A stretch of DNA of 5,128 nucleotides from Verrucomicrobia bacterium UBA3761 (GTDB taxonomy: Bacteria > Verrucomicrobiota > Kiritimatiellia > RFP12 > UBA1067): assembly GCA_002371135.1 (NCBI GenBank), contig DFGB01000063.1, forward strand, positions 1-5,128, given 5' to 3'. The translations under genes were made by a program, and so were the position numbers. The notes beneath the pieces are model-generated. The model saw only the letters and a program-made list of their open reading frames with translations. It was not told the DNA's origin and did not search any database. Positions 1 to 5,128 of this stretch are shown here, piece by piece. Positions within the stretch are counted from its first letter, which is position 1; each line of letters opens with the position of its first letter.

Positions 1-2
1 CG

Positions 3-1424
3 AACGAGACGGCCTACAACGAGACGTGCGCGGGAATCGGCAATGCGCTCTGGAACCAGCGCATGTTCCTTCTGCACGGCGACGCGAAGTATATCGACGT
101 TCTTGAACGCGCGCTCTATAACGGAATCATCAGCGGTGTTTCGCTCGGCGGCGACGAGTTCTTCTATCCGAATCCGCTCGCGTCCAAGGGCGGCTATGCG
201 CGCTCCAAGTGGTTCGGCTGTTCGTGCTGCCCCGTCAACGTCGTGCGGTTCATCCCGCAAATTACGCAGTTCGCCTATGCGACGCGCGACGATGCGGCCT
301 ACGTCAACCTCTTTGTTGAGAGCGACGCGACGCTGAAACTGAAGGGCGGCGAAGTGAAGCTCTCGCAGACAACGGACTATCCGTGGAATGGCAATGTCAG
401 CATCGTGGTCGAGCCGTCACCAAACCTCCAACCTTCCAAACCTCTAAACTTCCAGCTCGCCATTCGCATCCCCGGCTGGTGCGTGGGGCGTCCCGTGCCG
501 AGCGACCTCTACACCCAAATCGTGCCGGGATCGCTGGAGGATTTCAAGGTCAAAGTGAACGGCCAGATGGTGAAAGTCGCACCCGTCAAGGGCTACTGCG
601 TCATAGACCGCGAATGGAAGAAGGGCGATATTGTCGAAGTCGCGATGAACATGCCGGTCCGTCGCATCAAGGCGCATGACAAGGTTGCGGCGGATCGCGG
701 CAGATTGGCCGTGGAGCGCGGCCCGGTCGTCTATTGCGCGGAAGGCGTGGATAACGGTGGATGCGCTCTCGACAAGGTTCTCGCGGCGGATGCAAAGTTT
801 ACGCGTACGACATGCAATATCCTCGGGAACGTCTATCCGGCGTTCACGGCTCCCGCCGTGTCCGTGCGGCGCGGACTCAAGGGCGGCTTGCGCAAGGAGC
901 CCTGCGTGTTGACGCTCGTTCCTTATTTCGCCTGGTGCCATCGCGGTGCGGGCGAGATGCAGACGTGGTTCCCGGCTGAGGCGACGGAGGAAAATGCCGC
1001 GCCCGACTATGCAATCACAGCCTCGCATTGCCATTCCGGCGACACGGTTGCCGCACTCACTGACGGCGTTCTGCCCAAATCGTCCGGCGACCAGTCGGTG
1101 CCACGTTTCACGTTCTGGGATCATCGCGGCACGGACGAATGGATCCAGTACGACTTCGGCGAGTCGGAGGAAGTCCGCCGTGTGGAAGTCTACTGGTTCG
1201 ACGACACGGGGAGCGGTGAATGCCGTATACCCGACTCGTGGAAAGTCGAGTGGCGTCCGGCGAAGGATGCCGCGTGGCGCGATATCGGCGTCGCCGGTCC
1301 GTGCGAAAAGGACCGCTTCTGCGCGGTTGATTTCCCGACGCCCGTTAACGCTCAGGCGATACGCCTTGCCGTCAAGCTGCGCAGGGATTATTCTGGCGGC
1401 GTTCTCGAATGCCGCATAAAATGA
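3..1424 (+). CDS. GH127 (DUF1680) beta-L-arabinofuranosidase-like glycoside hydrolase, 3' part
   Basis: This is the C-terminal 473 residues of a GH127-family protein; the reading frame is open to the window edge, so the real start lies upstream. The first residues include YNETCAGIGN, whose Glu (residue 7 here) and Cys (residue 9) correspond to the zinc ligands E338 and C340 of the characterised enzyme HypBA1. GCSCCPVN at residues 73-79 carries the paired cysteines 75 and 76, matching the nucleophile C417 and ligand C418. The acid/base Glu (E322 in HypBA1) would lie just outside the window. Family landmarks continue with RIPGWC, KGYCVIDREWKKGD, RGPVVYC (about 239-245) and LVPYFAWCHRG (about 305-315), which form the beta-sandwich part. 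Residues from about 335 to the end form a discoidin/F5-8C-like domain with VYWFDDTG (396-403) and a GGVLECRIK end, commonly attached to GH127 proteins. The family removes beta-L-arabinofuranosyl groups; the exact substrate is not readable. It overlaps or nearly abuts the next gene. Confidence 0.93.
   Translation, partial: NETAYNETCAGIGNALWNQRMFLLHGDAKYIDVLERALYNGIISGVSLGGDEFFYPNPLASKGGYARSKWFGCSCCPVNVVRFIPQITQFAYATRDDAAYVNLFVESDATLKLKGGEVKLSQTTDYPWNGNVSIVVEPSPNLQPSKPLNFQLAIRIPGWCVGRPVPSDLYTQIVPGSLEDFKVKVNGQMVKVAPVKGYCVIDREWKKGDIVEVAMNMPVRRIKAHDKVAADRGRLAVERGPVVYCAEGVDNGGCALDKVLAADAKFTRTTCNILGNVYPAFTAPAVSVRRGLKGGLRKEPCVLTLVPYFAWCHRGAGEMQTWFPAEATEENAAPDYAITASHCHSGDTVAALTDGVLPKSSGDQSVPRFTFWDHRGTDEWIQYDFGESEEVRRVEVYWFDDTGSGECRIPDSWKVEWRPAKDAAWRDIGVAGPCEKDRFCAVDFPTPVNAQAIRLAVKLRRDYSGGVLECRIK
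420..451 (+). repeat. Four-copy 8-bp tandem repeat inside the GH127 gene
   Basis: Four consecutive octamers read CCAAACCT, CCAACCTT, CCAAACCT and CTAAACTT. They sit in a 38-base stretch (417-454) without a single G, which contrasts sharply with the surrounding GC-rich coding sequence. They are translated as PNLQPSKPLNF between VEPS and QLAIRIPGWC. GH127 proteins normally run directly from an acidic/proline segment into the RIPGWC strand, so this looks like a repeat-derived loop insertion that kept the frame. Confidence 0.7.
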
Positions 1425-1429
1425 GAGAT

Positions 1430-1434
1430 GAGGA
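1430..1434 (+). promoter_or_regulatory. Shine-Dalgarno site choosing the metallophosphoesterase start
   Basis: GAGGA lies four bases before the ATG at 1439. The two in-frame alternatives upstream, ATG at 1409 and at 1421, have no purine-rich site in front. However, 1421 overlaps the GH127 stop as ATGA (1421-1424), a classic translational-coupling arrangement, so 1421 remains possible. ATG 1469 lies immediately before TRGEFLK and would give the most compact signal peptide, but its site is weak. Confidence 0.5.
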
Positions 1435-1438
1435 ATGC

Positions 1439-3538
1439 ATGAATAGTTTTCAGCATTGCAGAGCCGGGATGACGCGCGGCGAATTTCTCAAGCTGGCGCT
1501 TTGCTCGGGGGCGTTTGCCGCAGCGCATCCGTTACGCGCGGTTGCGGAAACTTTGGCGTCCGGCAATCCGAACCTTGTCTTGGGCATTGTCAGCGATGTT
1601 CATGTTTCGATGCGCCGAAAGAACGGGCAGGTCGTTTTTGAAGGCGAGGAGGTGCTGCGCCGCACGTTCGAGTGGTTCAGGTCGCGCAGGGTGGACGCCG
1701 TGGTGATATGCGGTGACATGGCAGACCAGGGGTTGCGCGAGGAGTTGAATGCCGTCGGACGTTGCTGGCTGTCGGTGTTTCCCGACGACAGAGCGCCGGA
1801 CGGACGCCGTGTGGAGAAGCTTTTCGTCTATGGCAACCACGACTGGGAGGGATACAAATACGGTGACGCGGCCAGGAAGTATTTCGGCGCGGAAGGGTAC
1901 GACCATGCGATCAACAAAGACCTCGGAGCGGCATGGCGTGCGGCGTTCCACGAAGAGTACGCCCCCGTATGGCGCAAGGAAGTCAAGGGCTACACATTTG
2001 TCGGCGCGCACTGGATTGCCGACCATTGTCGCGGATGGGACGAAATCGGCGTTCCGCAGGCGGCCCCGTGGTTCAAGTCGAACATGCGAACGCTCGATCC
2101 GAAAAAGCCGTTTTTCTATCTGCAGCATCCGCCGCTAAGGAACACTTGCCACGGTCCGTGGCACTGGGGCCACGACATCGGCGAGATGACGCGACTCTTT
2201 GCGGCGTCCTTCCCGAATGCCATTGCGCTGACGGGGCATTCGCATGCATCATTGAGCGACGACCGCGCGATCTGGAAAAAGGAATTCGTCTCGATCAACG
2301 CCGGTTCGCTCAAGTACACGGGGCTGGAATACGGCGACCTCGCGCCGAACATCCGCGAGAACGACGGCGGTATGCACGGCCTGTCGGCGGAGATGCTGGC
2401 CCGGCGGGTGATGCGGCGCATGTCGACGGGCGACGGGCATCACGGGCTTCTCGCGCGCGTTTATGACGACCGCATCATCTTTGAACGTCGCGATTTCGAG
2501 GATATGGGGCTTTTGGGCGAAGACTGGGTTCTGCCGCTTGAAAAGGGCGCTTCCGTCCGGCACGGCAGAGCCGCGCCGCAGTTCGCGGAAGGCGCCGCGC
2601 TGACGGTTCGCATCGGCAGCGGCAAGAACCGCGGCGGCGGTGGCGTGAAGTCGGAAGATCAAGTCGCGCTTGAAATCGAAATCCCGCCCGCGAACAGACC
2701 TGTGGCGGGACGCGTGTTTGACTATCGCGTCACGATTGCGGGGACGAACGGGGCGACGGACGAGAAATTTGTTTTCGCCGAGGGCTTCCACCGGTCTGCG
2801 ACAAGCAAGCGCGCCCAGTCTCCAACTGTTTTCAAGGTTGCGCTCGGCGCGCTTTCCGCGAGTGGCGACCTTGACATCCGCGTCGCGCCGCGCAACAGTC
2901 TCGGCGCGGAAGGGCATGCGCTGACGGCGAAGTTCTCGCTTTCAGATGAGCCAGACGCGTTCGTTGAATACGTTGAGTCCAACGGCACGCAGTATATCGA
3001 CACCGGCATCGTCGGACGCTGCGGCACGAATGCCGAAATGACGATACAGTGGCGGAGCGGCACGGATTCCTCATTCCTCAGTTCGCGCCGCGATGGCGGT
3101 GATACGCGCTTCATACTCTGCTCCAACCAGGGCGGATCGTTCGGGCACTATTATATGGCGCACGGCGGGTATGAGCGAGCGAGAGACACGACCGCCTCCG
3201 TGCGCAATCCTGATGCGGTCGTTCGCATCGCCAGCGGAATCATCCATGACGGCGAGAACGTGAAGTATGCGATGCGGCTGAACGGCACGAAGGAAATCAA
3301 TGTTGTGCGTTCGGAGGCCGCGATTGACACCGGCCTGAACATGTATCTGTTCGCGCAGAATAAGAACGGCTCGGCGGCGCTCAAGTCGTCGGTTCGCTGC
3401 TACGGCGTCAAGATATGGCAGGATGGAAAGCTGGTGCGCGATTTCCGTCCGTGCATGAAGAACGGCGCGGGCTGCCTCTATGACGCCGTGGCTCGGAAGA
3501 TATTCTATCCGCTCGGCGGTTCGCTGGTTGCGAAATGA
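1439..3538 (+). CDS. Exported calcineurin-like metallophosphoesterase with C-terminal LamG/lectin-like domain
   Basis: The protein has 699 residues from ATG 1439. The N-terminus reads MTRGEFLKLALCSGAFAAA (residues 11-29), a Tat-like export signal in which one of the two arginines is Gly, so export by Tat or Sec is inferred. The two-metal phosphoesterase motifs are all present in order: SDVH (52-55), GDMAD (92-96), GNHD (132-135), HPP (230-232) and GHSH (266-269). The catalytic domain ends near GLLARVYDDRIIFERRDFE and EDWVLPLE (about 337-369). A beta-rich linker follows (about 385-505, including RVFDYRVTIAG). The last domain (about 508-699) starts EYVESNGTQYIDTGI and ends VRDFRPCMKNGAGCLYD...FYPLGG, a concanavalin-like/LamG module frequent in surface proteins of Kiritimatiellota and in some phage proteins. 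The substrate is unknown. The gene lies between two glycan-active genes in an apparent operon, so a phosphate-bearing glycan or released sugar phosphate is a reasonable guess only. Confidence 0.9.
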   Translation: MNSFQHCRAGMTRGEFLKLALCSGAFAAAHPLRAVAETLASGNPNLVLGIVSDVHVSMRRKNGQVVFEGEEVLRRTFEWFRSRRVDAVVICGDMADQGLREELNAVGRCWLSVFPDDRAPDGRRVEKLFVYGNHDWEGYKYGDAARKYFGAEGYDHAINKDLGAAWRAAFHEEYAPVWRKEVKGYTFVGAHWIADHCRGWDEIGVPQAAPWFKSNMRTLDPKKPFFYLQHPPLRNTCHGPWHWGHDIGEMTRLFAASFPNAIALTGHSHASLSDDRAIWKKEFVSINAGSLKYTGLEYGDLAPNIRENDGGMHGLSAEMLARRVMRRMSTGDGHHGLLARVYDDRIIFERRDFEDMGLLGEDWVLPLEKGASVRHGRAAPQFAEGAALTVRIGSGKNRGGGGVKSEDQVALEIEIPPANRPVAGRVFDYRVTIAGTNGATDEKFVFAEGFHRSATSKRAQSPTVFKVALGALSASGDLDIRVAPRNSLGAEGHALTAKFSLSDEPDAFVEYVESNGTQYIDTGIVGRCGTNAEMTIQWRSGTDSSFLSSRRDGGDTRFILCSNQGGSFGHYYMAHGGYERARDTTASVRNPDAVVRIASGIIHDGENVKYAMRLNGTKEINVVRSEAAIDTGLNMYLFAQNKNGSAALKSSVRCYGVKIWQDGKLVRDFRPCMKNGAGCLYDAVARKIFYPLGGSLVAK

Positions 3539-3572
3539 TCGTGCCGGGTTCTGCATGATGGACTGCAAATTC

Positions 3573-4733
3573 ATGAAACGGACGTTTTGGCTTGGTTTCT
3601 TCGCGTTGTTTGCGATGCGATCGTTTTGCGTGGCGGCGTCGGACGGCCTGACGATCAAATGGGGTCGGCCGATTGATCTCGGTACGGGCGGGTATGCGCG
3701 TGTGCACCGCCTTGCCGACGGACGGTTCATGGCGGCGTATTCGGCGGGCGGCGGTGTTGTCGCGCGGTTTGCGACGCTGAAGGCTCTGCGCGACTGGAGC
3801 GAACCTGTCGTGGTGGCGCGGGACTTCACCGCGACGAACGGAAGCGAGGCGGTGCGCGTCCATCTTGCCAACGCCGAATTTGCGCAGCTTGAGACGGGAC
3901 GCATCATCTACGCCTGCAATCTGCGGCCGAAAGGATGGCGGCACGACATCCATCCCTGCGCCATCGCGATCTCGACGAGTGATGACGCGGGGCGGACATG
4001 GTCGCCGCTGAAGGTGCTTTATCGTGCGGACGTGGCGCTTCCTGCCGATGGTGTGCCGCACGGGTGCTACGAGCCGTTCGTTCTGCCGCTTAAGGGGAAT
4101 GCCGCGCAGATTTACTTCGCGGACGAGTCGCCGTATTCCGCCGCGAAATGTGCGTGGCAGAATATTTCGCTGATTGAAACCGCCGATGGCGGCGAGAGCT
4201 GGAGCGCCCCCAGAATTGCGAGCTACACGCCTGAACGACGCGACGGGATGCCGGTCGTTATGGAGCTTGGCCAGTGGCGATACATGGCAATCGAGTCGAA
4301 TCCGGCGAAAACGCGCCTTCATCCGCAGATTGTACGAATCAGGATACGCGACAACTGGCGAACGCCGGTTCTTGCGCCGTCGCCCGACCGTTTCGAGCCG
4401 CTTGCAAATCCTCCCGACTGGTGCAAGCATCATGGCAGCGCGCCATATATCGTTGCGACAAAGAACTACATCTTATTGTCGTGGCATGAAACGCCGCTGC
4501 CGGGTGATCCGTCCGCGACATCGGTTGCGCGTGTCGCCGCCGTGCCGAAGAGAGAAATCAAGGACGGGCGGTTCACGACCATGCGCGGTGAATCCACTCC
4601 GCCCGGCATGGTGTTCGGAAGGGACAGAGGACTCTGGAACTCGCTATGTCCGCTGGACGGAGACAGATTCCTTCTCGTGACGGAGCAGAACGGACGCATC
4701 ACGCTCTATCCGGGAAATGTCAGCATAAAATGA
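3573..4733 (+). CDS. Exported sialidase-superfamily (BNR/Asp-box) six-bladed propeller protein, GH93-like
   Basis: From ATG 3573 the protein has 386 residues. I chose this start because it gives a compact signal peptide: MKRTF, a hydrophobic run WLGFFALFAM, then CVAAS as probable cleavage site. ATG 3555 and 3558 are alternatives; none has a strong ribosome site. Two Asp boxes are visible, STSDDAGRTW (134-143) and ETADGGESW (202-210). Other landmarks are GYARVHRLADGRF (40-52), CYEPF with a likely active-site Glu (165-169), a FADESPY segment, and RRDGMPVV (222-229). The FRIP motif of true sialidases is replaced by YARV. The EPF...FADE...DGMP pattern resembles GH93 exo-1,5-alpha-L-arabinanases and related sialidase-fold glycosidases, which suits the GH127 neighbour, but this rests on motif memory. 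The gene starts 34 bases after the metallophosphoesterase stop with no terminator between, so it is probably co-transcribed. Confidence 0.85.
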   Translation: MKRTFWLGFFALFAMRSFCVAASDGLTIKWGRPIDLGTGGYARVHRLADGRFMAAYSAGGGVVARFATLKALRDWSEPVVVARDFTATNGSEAVRVHLANAEFAQLETGRIIYACNLRPKGWRHDIHPCAIAISTSDDAGRTWSPLKVLYRADVALPADGVPHGCYEPFVLPLKGNAAQIYFADESPYSAAKCAWQNISLIETADGGESWSAPRIASYTPERRDGMPVVMELGQWRYMAIESNPAKTRLHPQIVRIRIRDNWRTPVLAPSPDRFEPLANPPDWCKHHGSAPYIVATKNYILLSWHETPLPGDPSATSVARVAAVPKREIKDGRFTTMRGESTPPGMVFGRDRGLWNSLCPLDGDRFLLVTEQNGRITLYPGNVSIK

Positions 4734-4890
4734 ACTGATCAGCGACCCTGCAAACCGCGCGGTTTACAGGGATTTCCGCGATCTTAACCCGCTGAATGGC
4801 CTTGGAATCGGGTAGCTCCCCGCGAAGCGGCAGTTCCCGGGCGGCAATTTCGTCGTTGACTACGTGCGGGTGTATGACATGGCGGAGTGA
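4729..4890 (+). pseudogene. 3' remnant of a GH16/concanavalin-like gene with an amber stop
   Basis: Read in the frame that ends at TGA 4888-4890, the sequence encodes LISDPANRAVYRDFRDLN followed by PLNGLGIG, then TAG at 4813-4815, then LPAKRQFPGG and FVVDYVRVYDMAE. The VDYVRVYD ending is a hallmark of GH16 and related concanavalin-fold C-termini. The frame is closed upstream by TAA at 4726-4728 and has no ATG or GTG start, so this is a 5'-truncated, dead fragment rather than a small gene. A single-base change from TAC or TAT (Tyr) would explain the amber codon. It begins at the stop codon of the propeller gene, which suggests a deletion or recombination joint there. Which family it came from is uncertain. 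Confidence 0.6.
4746..4771 (+). terminator. 26-bp near-perfect palindrome after the propeller gene, possible terminator
   Basis: CCCTG C AAACCGC is followed directly by its complement GCGGTTT A CAGGG: 12 of 13 positions pair, with one C-A mismatch. It starts 12 bases after the operon's last stop codon. As RNA it would form a strong hairpin, but only ATTT follows, so intrinsic termination would be weak; it may instead protect the mRNA 3' end. It also falls inside the gene remnant, so it could be a coincidence of old coding sequence. Confidence 0.4.
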
Positions 4891-4893
4891 ATC

Positions 4894-4918
4894 ACGCGCT
4901 GCAGGGCGCGTTTATCTC
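4894..4918 (+). terminator. Rho-independent terminator-like hairpin
   Basis: ACGCGC (4894-4899) pairs with GCGCGT (4906-4911), and a T-G pair closes a four-base GCAG loop. The T-rich tail TTATCTCT follows. It sits three bases after the stop of the gene remnant, where the terminator of the original gene would be expected, and it now probably ends the upstream operon. Confidence 0.55.
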
Positions 4919-4941
4919 TGACAATCGGCGACGGAGAATGA

Positions 4942-4972
4942 CGAAATCTGCTGTGTGTGTCGGCAGATTTCG
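4942..4972 (+). repeat. Hairpin 1 upstream of the ATPase gene
   Basis: CGAAATCTGC (4942-4951) pairs perfectly with GCAGATTTCG (4963-4972) around a short TGTGTGTGTCG loop; a T-G and a G-C pair can extend the stem inward. There is no T-run behind it, so it is not a standard terminator. It directly adjoins hairpin 2. Confidence 0.75.
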
Positions 4973-5008
4973 ATGGAATATGCCAAGAGTGGTGGCATAT
5001 TCCGTTGA
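4970..5008 (+). repeat. Hairpin 2, overlapping the -35 box of the ATPase promoter
   Basis: GGAATATGCCA (4975-4985) pairs perfectly with TGGCATATTCC (4993-5003) around AGAGTGG. The stem can be extended outward to 4970 and 5008 with T-A and C-G pairs and two G-T wobbles. The extended right arm reaches into the TTGACG box at 5005-5010. This may be an operator for a dimeric regulator, or an RNA structure in read-through transcripts. Confidence 0.75.
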
Positions 5009-5034
5009 CGGATAGGCGCAAAATTTGGTATACT
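5005..5034 (+). promoter_or_regulatory. Sigma-70-type promoter with extended -10
   Basis: TTGACG (5005-5010) and TATACT (5029-5034) each differ from consensus at one base and are 18 bases apart. TG at 5026-5027 makes an extended -10. Transcription would start around 5041, about 20 bases ahead of the ATG at 5060, giving a short leader with the ribosome site. Confidence 0.75.
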
Positions 5035-5046
5035 ATGTACCGAGAA

Positions 5047-5051
5047 AGGAG
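5047..5051 (+). promoter_or_regulatory. Strong Shine-Dalgarno site of the ATPase gene
   Basis: AGGAG lies eight bases before ATG 5060 and fixes that start. A second AAGGA (5055-5059) touches the ATG and is too close to be the main site. This is the best ribosome site in the window. Confidence 0.8.
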
Positions 5052-5059
5052 AAAAAGGA

Positions 5060-5128
5060 ATGTTTATCGAACGAAATCTGAAGTTGGCCGATGTCTTGAA
5101 GAGGAAGTCGGTCTTTTTGTTCGGTCCG
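5060..5128 (+). CDS. AAA-family ATP-binding protein (AAA_14/DUF4143 type), N-terminal fragment
   Basis: Only the first 23 codons are inside the window: MFIERNLKLADVLKRKS then VFLFGP. This is the typical beginning of the AAA_14/DUF4143 ATPases, in which FLFGPRQTGKST (Walker A) follows at this very point; the P-loop itself is just past the window end. These cytosolic proteins, usually about 380-450 residues, are abundant and multi-copy in gut anaerobes and have no established function. The gene has its own promoter and ribosome site, so it is probably unrelated to the glycan operon. Confidence 0.8.
   Translation, partial: MFIERNLKLADVLKRKSVFLFGP

Noticed and set aside
1414..1424. Identical 11-mer GCATAAAATGA at the ends of the GH127 gene and the propeller gene (4723-4733)
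   Set aside because: Both simply encode a terminal Ile-Lys-stop in the same codons. Eleven bases without flanking similarity is too short to claim a duplicated site.
2960..3535. EYVESNGTQYIDTG-type domain as a sign of a prophage
   Set aside because: The domain is found in phage proteins but also widely in secreted bacterial proteins. Here it is fused to an exported phosphoesterase and no phage gene is nearby.
3480..3572. Upstream start at 3480 for the propeller gene
   Set aside because: It would overlap the phosphoesterase gene by 59 bases and place 31 non-signal residues ahead of a good signal peptide; ATG 3573 (or 3555/3558) is better.
3408..4433. Long minus-strand open frame of 341 codons, and similar ones at 444-1124, 2249-2917 and 3071-3907
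   Set aside because: They lie opposite genes with clear family motifs, are Arg/Pro/His-rich with no recognisable domain, and are the expected antisense shadows in GC-rich coding DNA.
4813..4815. Amber codon as programmed recoding or a reassigned TAG
   Set aside because: The frame has no start upstream and is truncated, so simple decay is the better explanation; the three main genes end in TGA and give no sign of a changed code.
4942..5008. The two hairpins as intrinsic terminators or a CRISPR-like array
   Set aside because: No T-tract follows either stem, the stems differ in sequence, and there are no regularly spaced direct repeats.

Overview
The window is GC-rich bacterial DNA with every credible gene on the + strand. 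It looks like part of a polysaccharide-degradation locus from an anaerobic, gut-type Kiritimatiellota (Verrucomicrobiota/Lentisphaerota neighbourhood). That assignment is inference. It rests on a GH127 enzyme with a C-terminal discoidin-like domain, a secreted metallophosphoesterase carrying an EYVESNGTQYIDTG-type lectin-like tail, and a DUF4143-type AAA ATPase, a combination I associate with that group. No rRNA or other marker gene is present to confirm it.

Layout. Positions 3-1424 hold the 3' part of a GH127 (DUF1680) beta-L-arabinofuranosidase-like enzyme; its start lies upstream of the window. Positions 1439-3538 hold an exported calcineurin-like metallophosphoesterase with a C-terminal LamG/concanavalin-like domain. 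Positions 3573-4733 hold an exported six-bladed-propeller, sialidase-superfamily protein (BNR/Asp-box) with GH93-like features. The gaps between these genes are 14 and 34 bases with no terminator between them, so they probably form one operon. The products could act together on an arabinose-containing, possibly phosphorylated or otherwise decorated glycan outside the cytoplasm. The glycosidase assignments come from family motifs; the shared substrate is inference.

Positions 4729-4890, directly after the propeller gene, hold the last ~53 codons of a decayed gene. The reading frame is interrupted by one amber codon and ends in VDYVRVYD, a signature of GH16/concanavalin-like C-termini. A GC-rich hairpin with a T-rich tail follows it and is a likely terminator. 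Positions 4919-5059 are a regulatory region with two adjacent long hairpins and a good extended -10 promoter whose -35 box is partly inside the second hairpin. From 5060 to the window end are the first 23 codons of an AAA-family ATP-binding protein (AAA_14/DUF4143 type), a separate transcription unit.

I see no tRNA, rRNA, CRISPR array or complete mobile element. The most unusual points are the metallophosphoesterase-lectin fusion inside a glycosidase operon, an 8-bp tandem repeat read in frame within the GH127 gene, the gene remnant, and the double-hairpin control region that shares a 9-mer with the start of the ATPase gene. None of these amounts to a proven new system.
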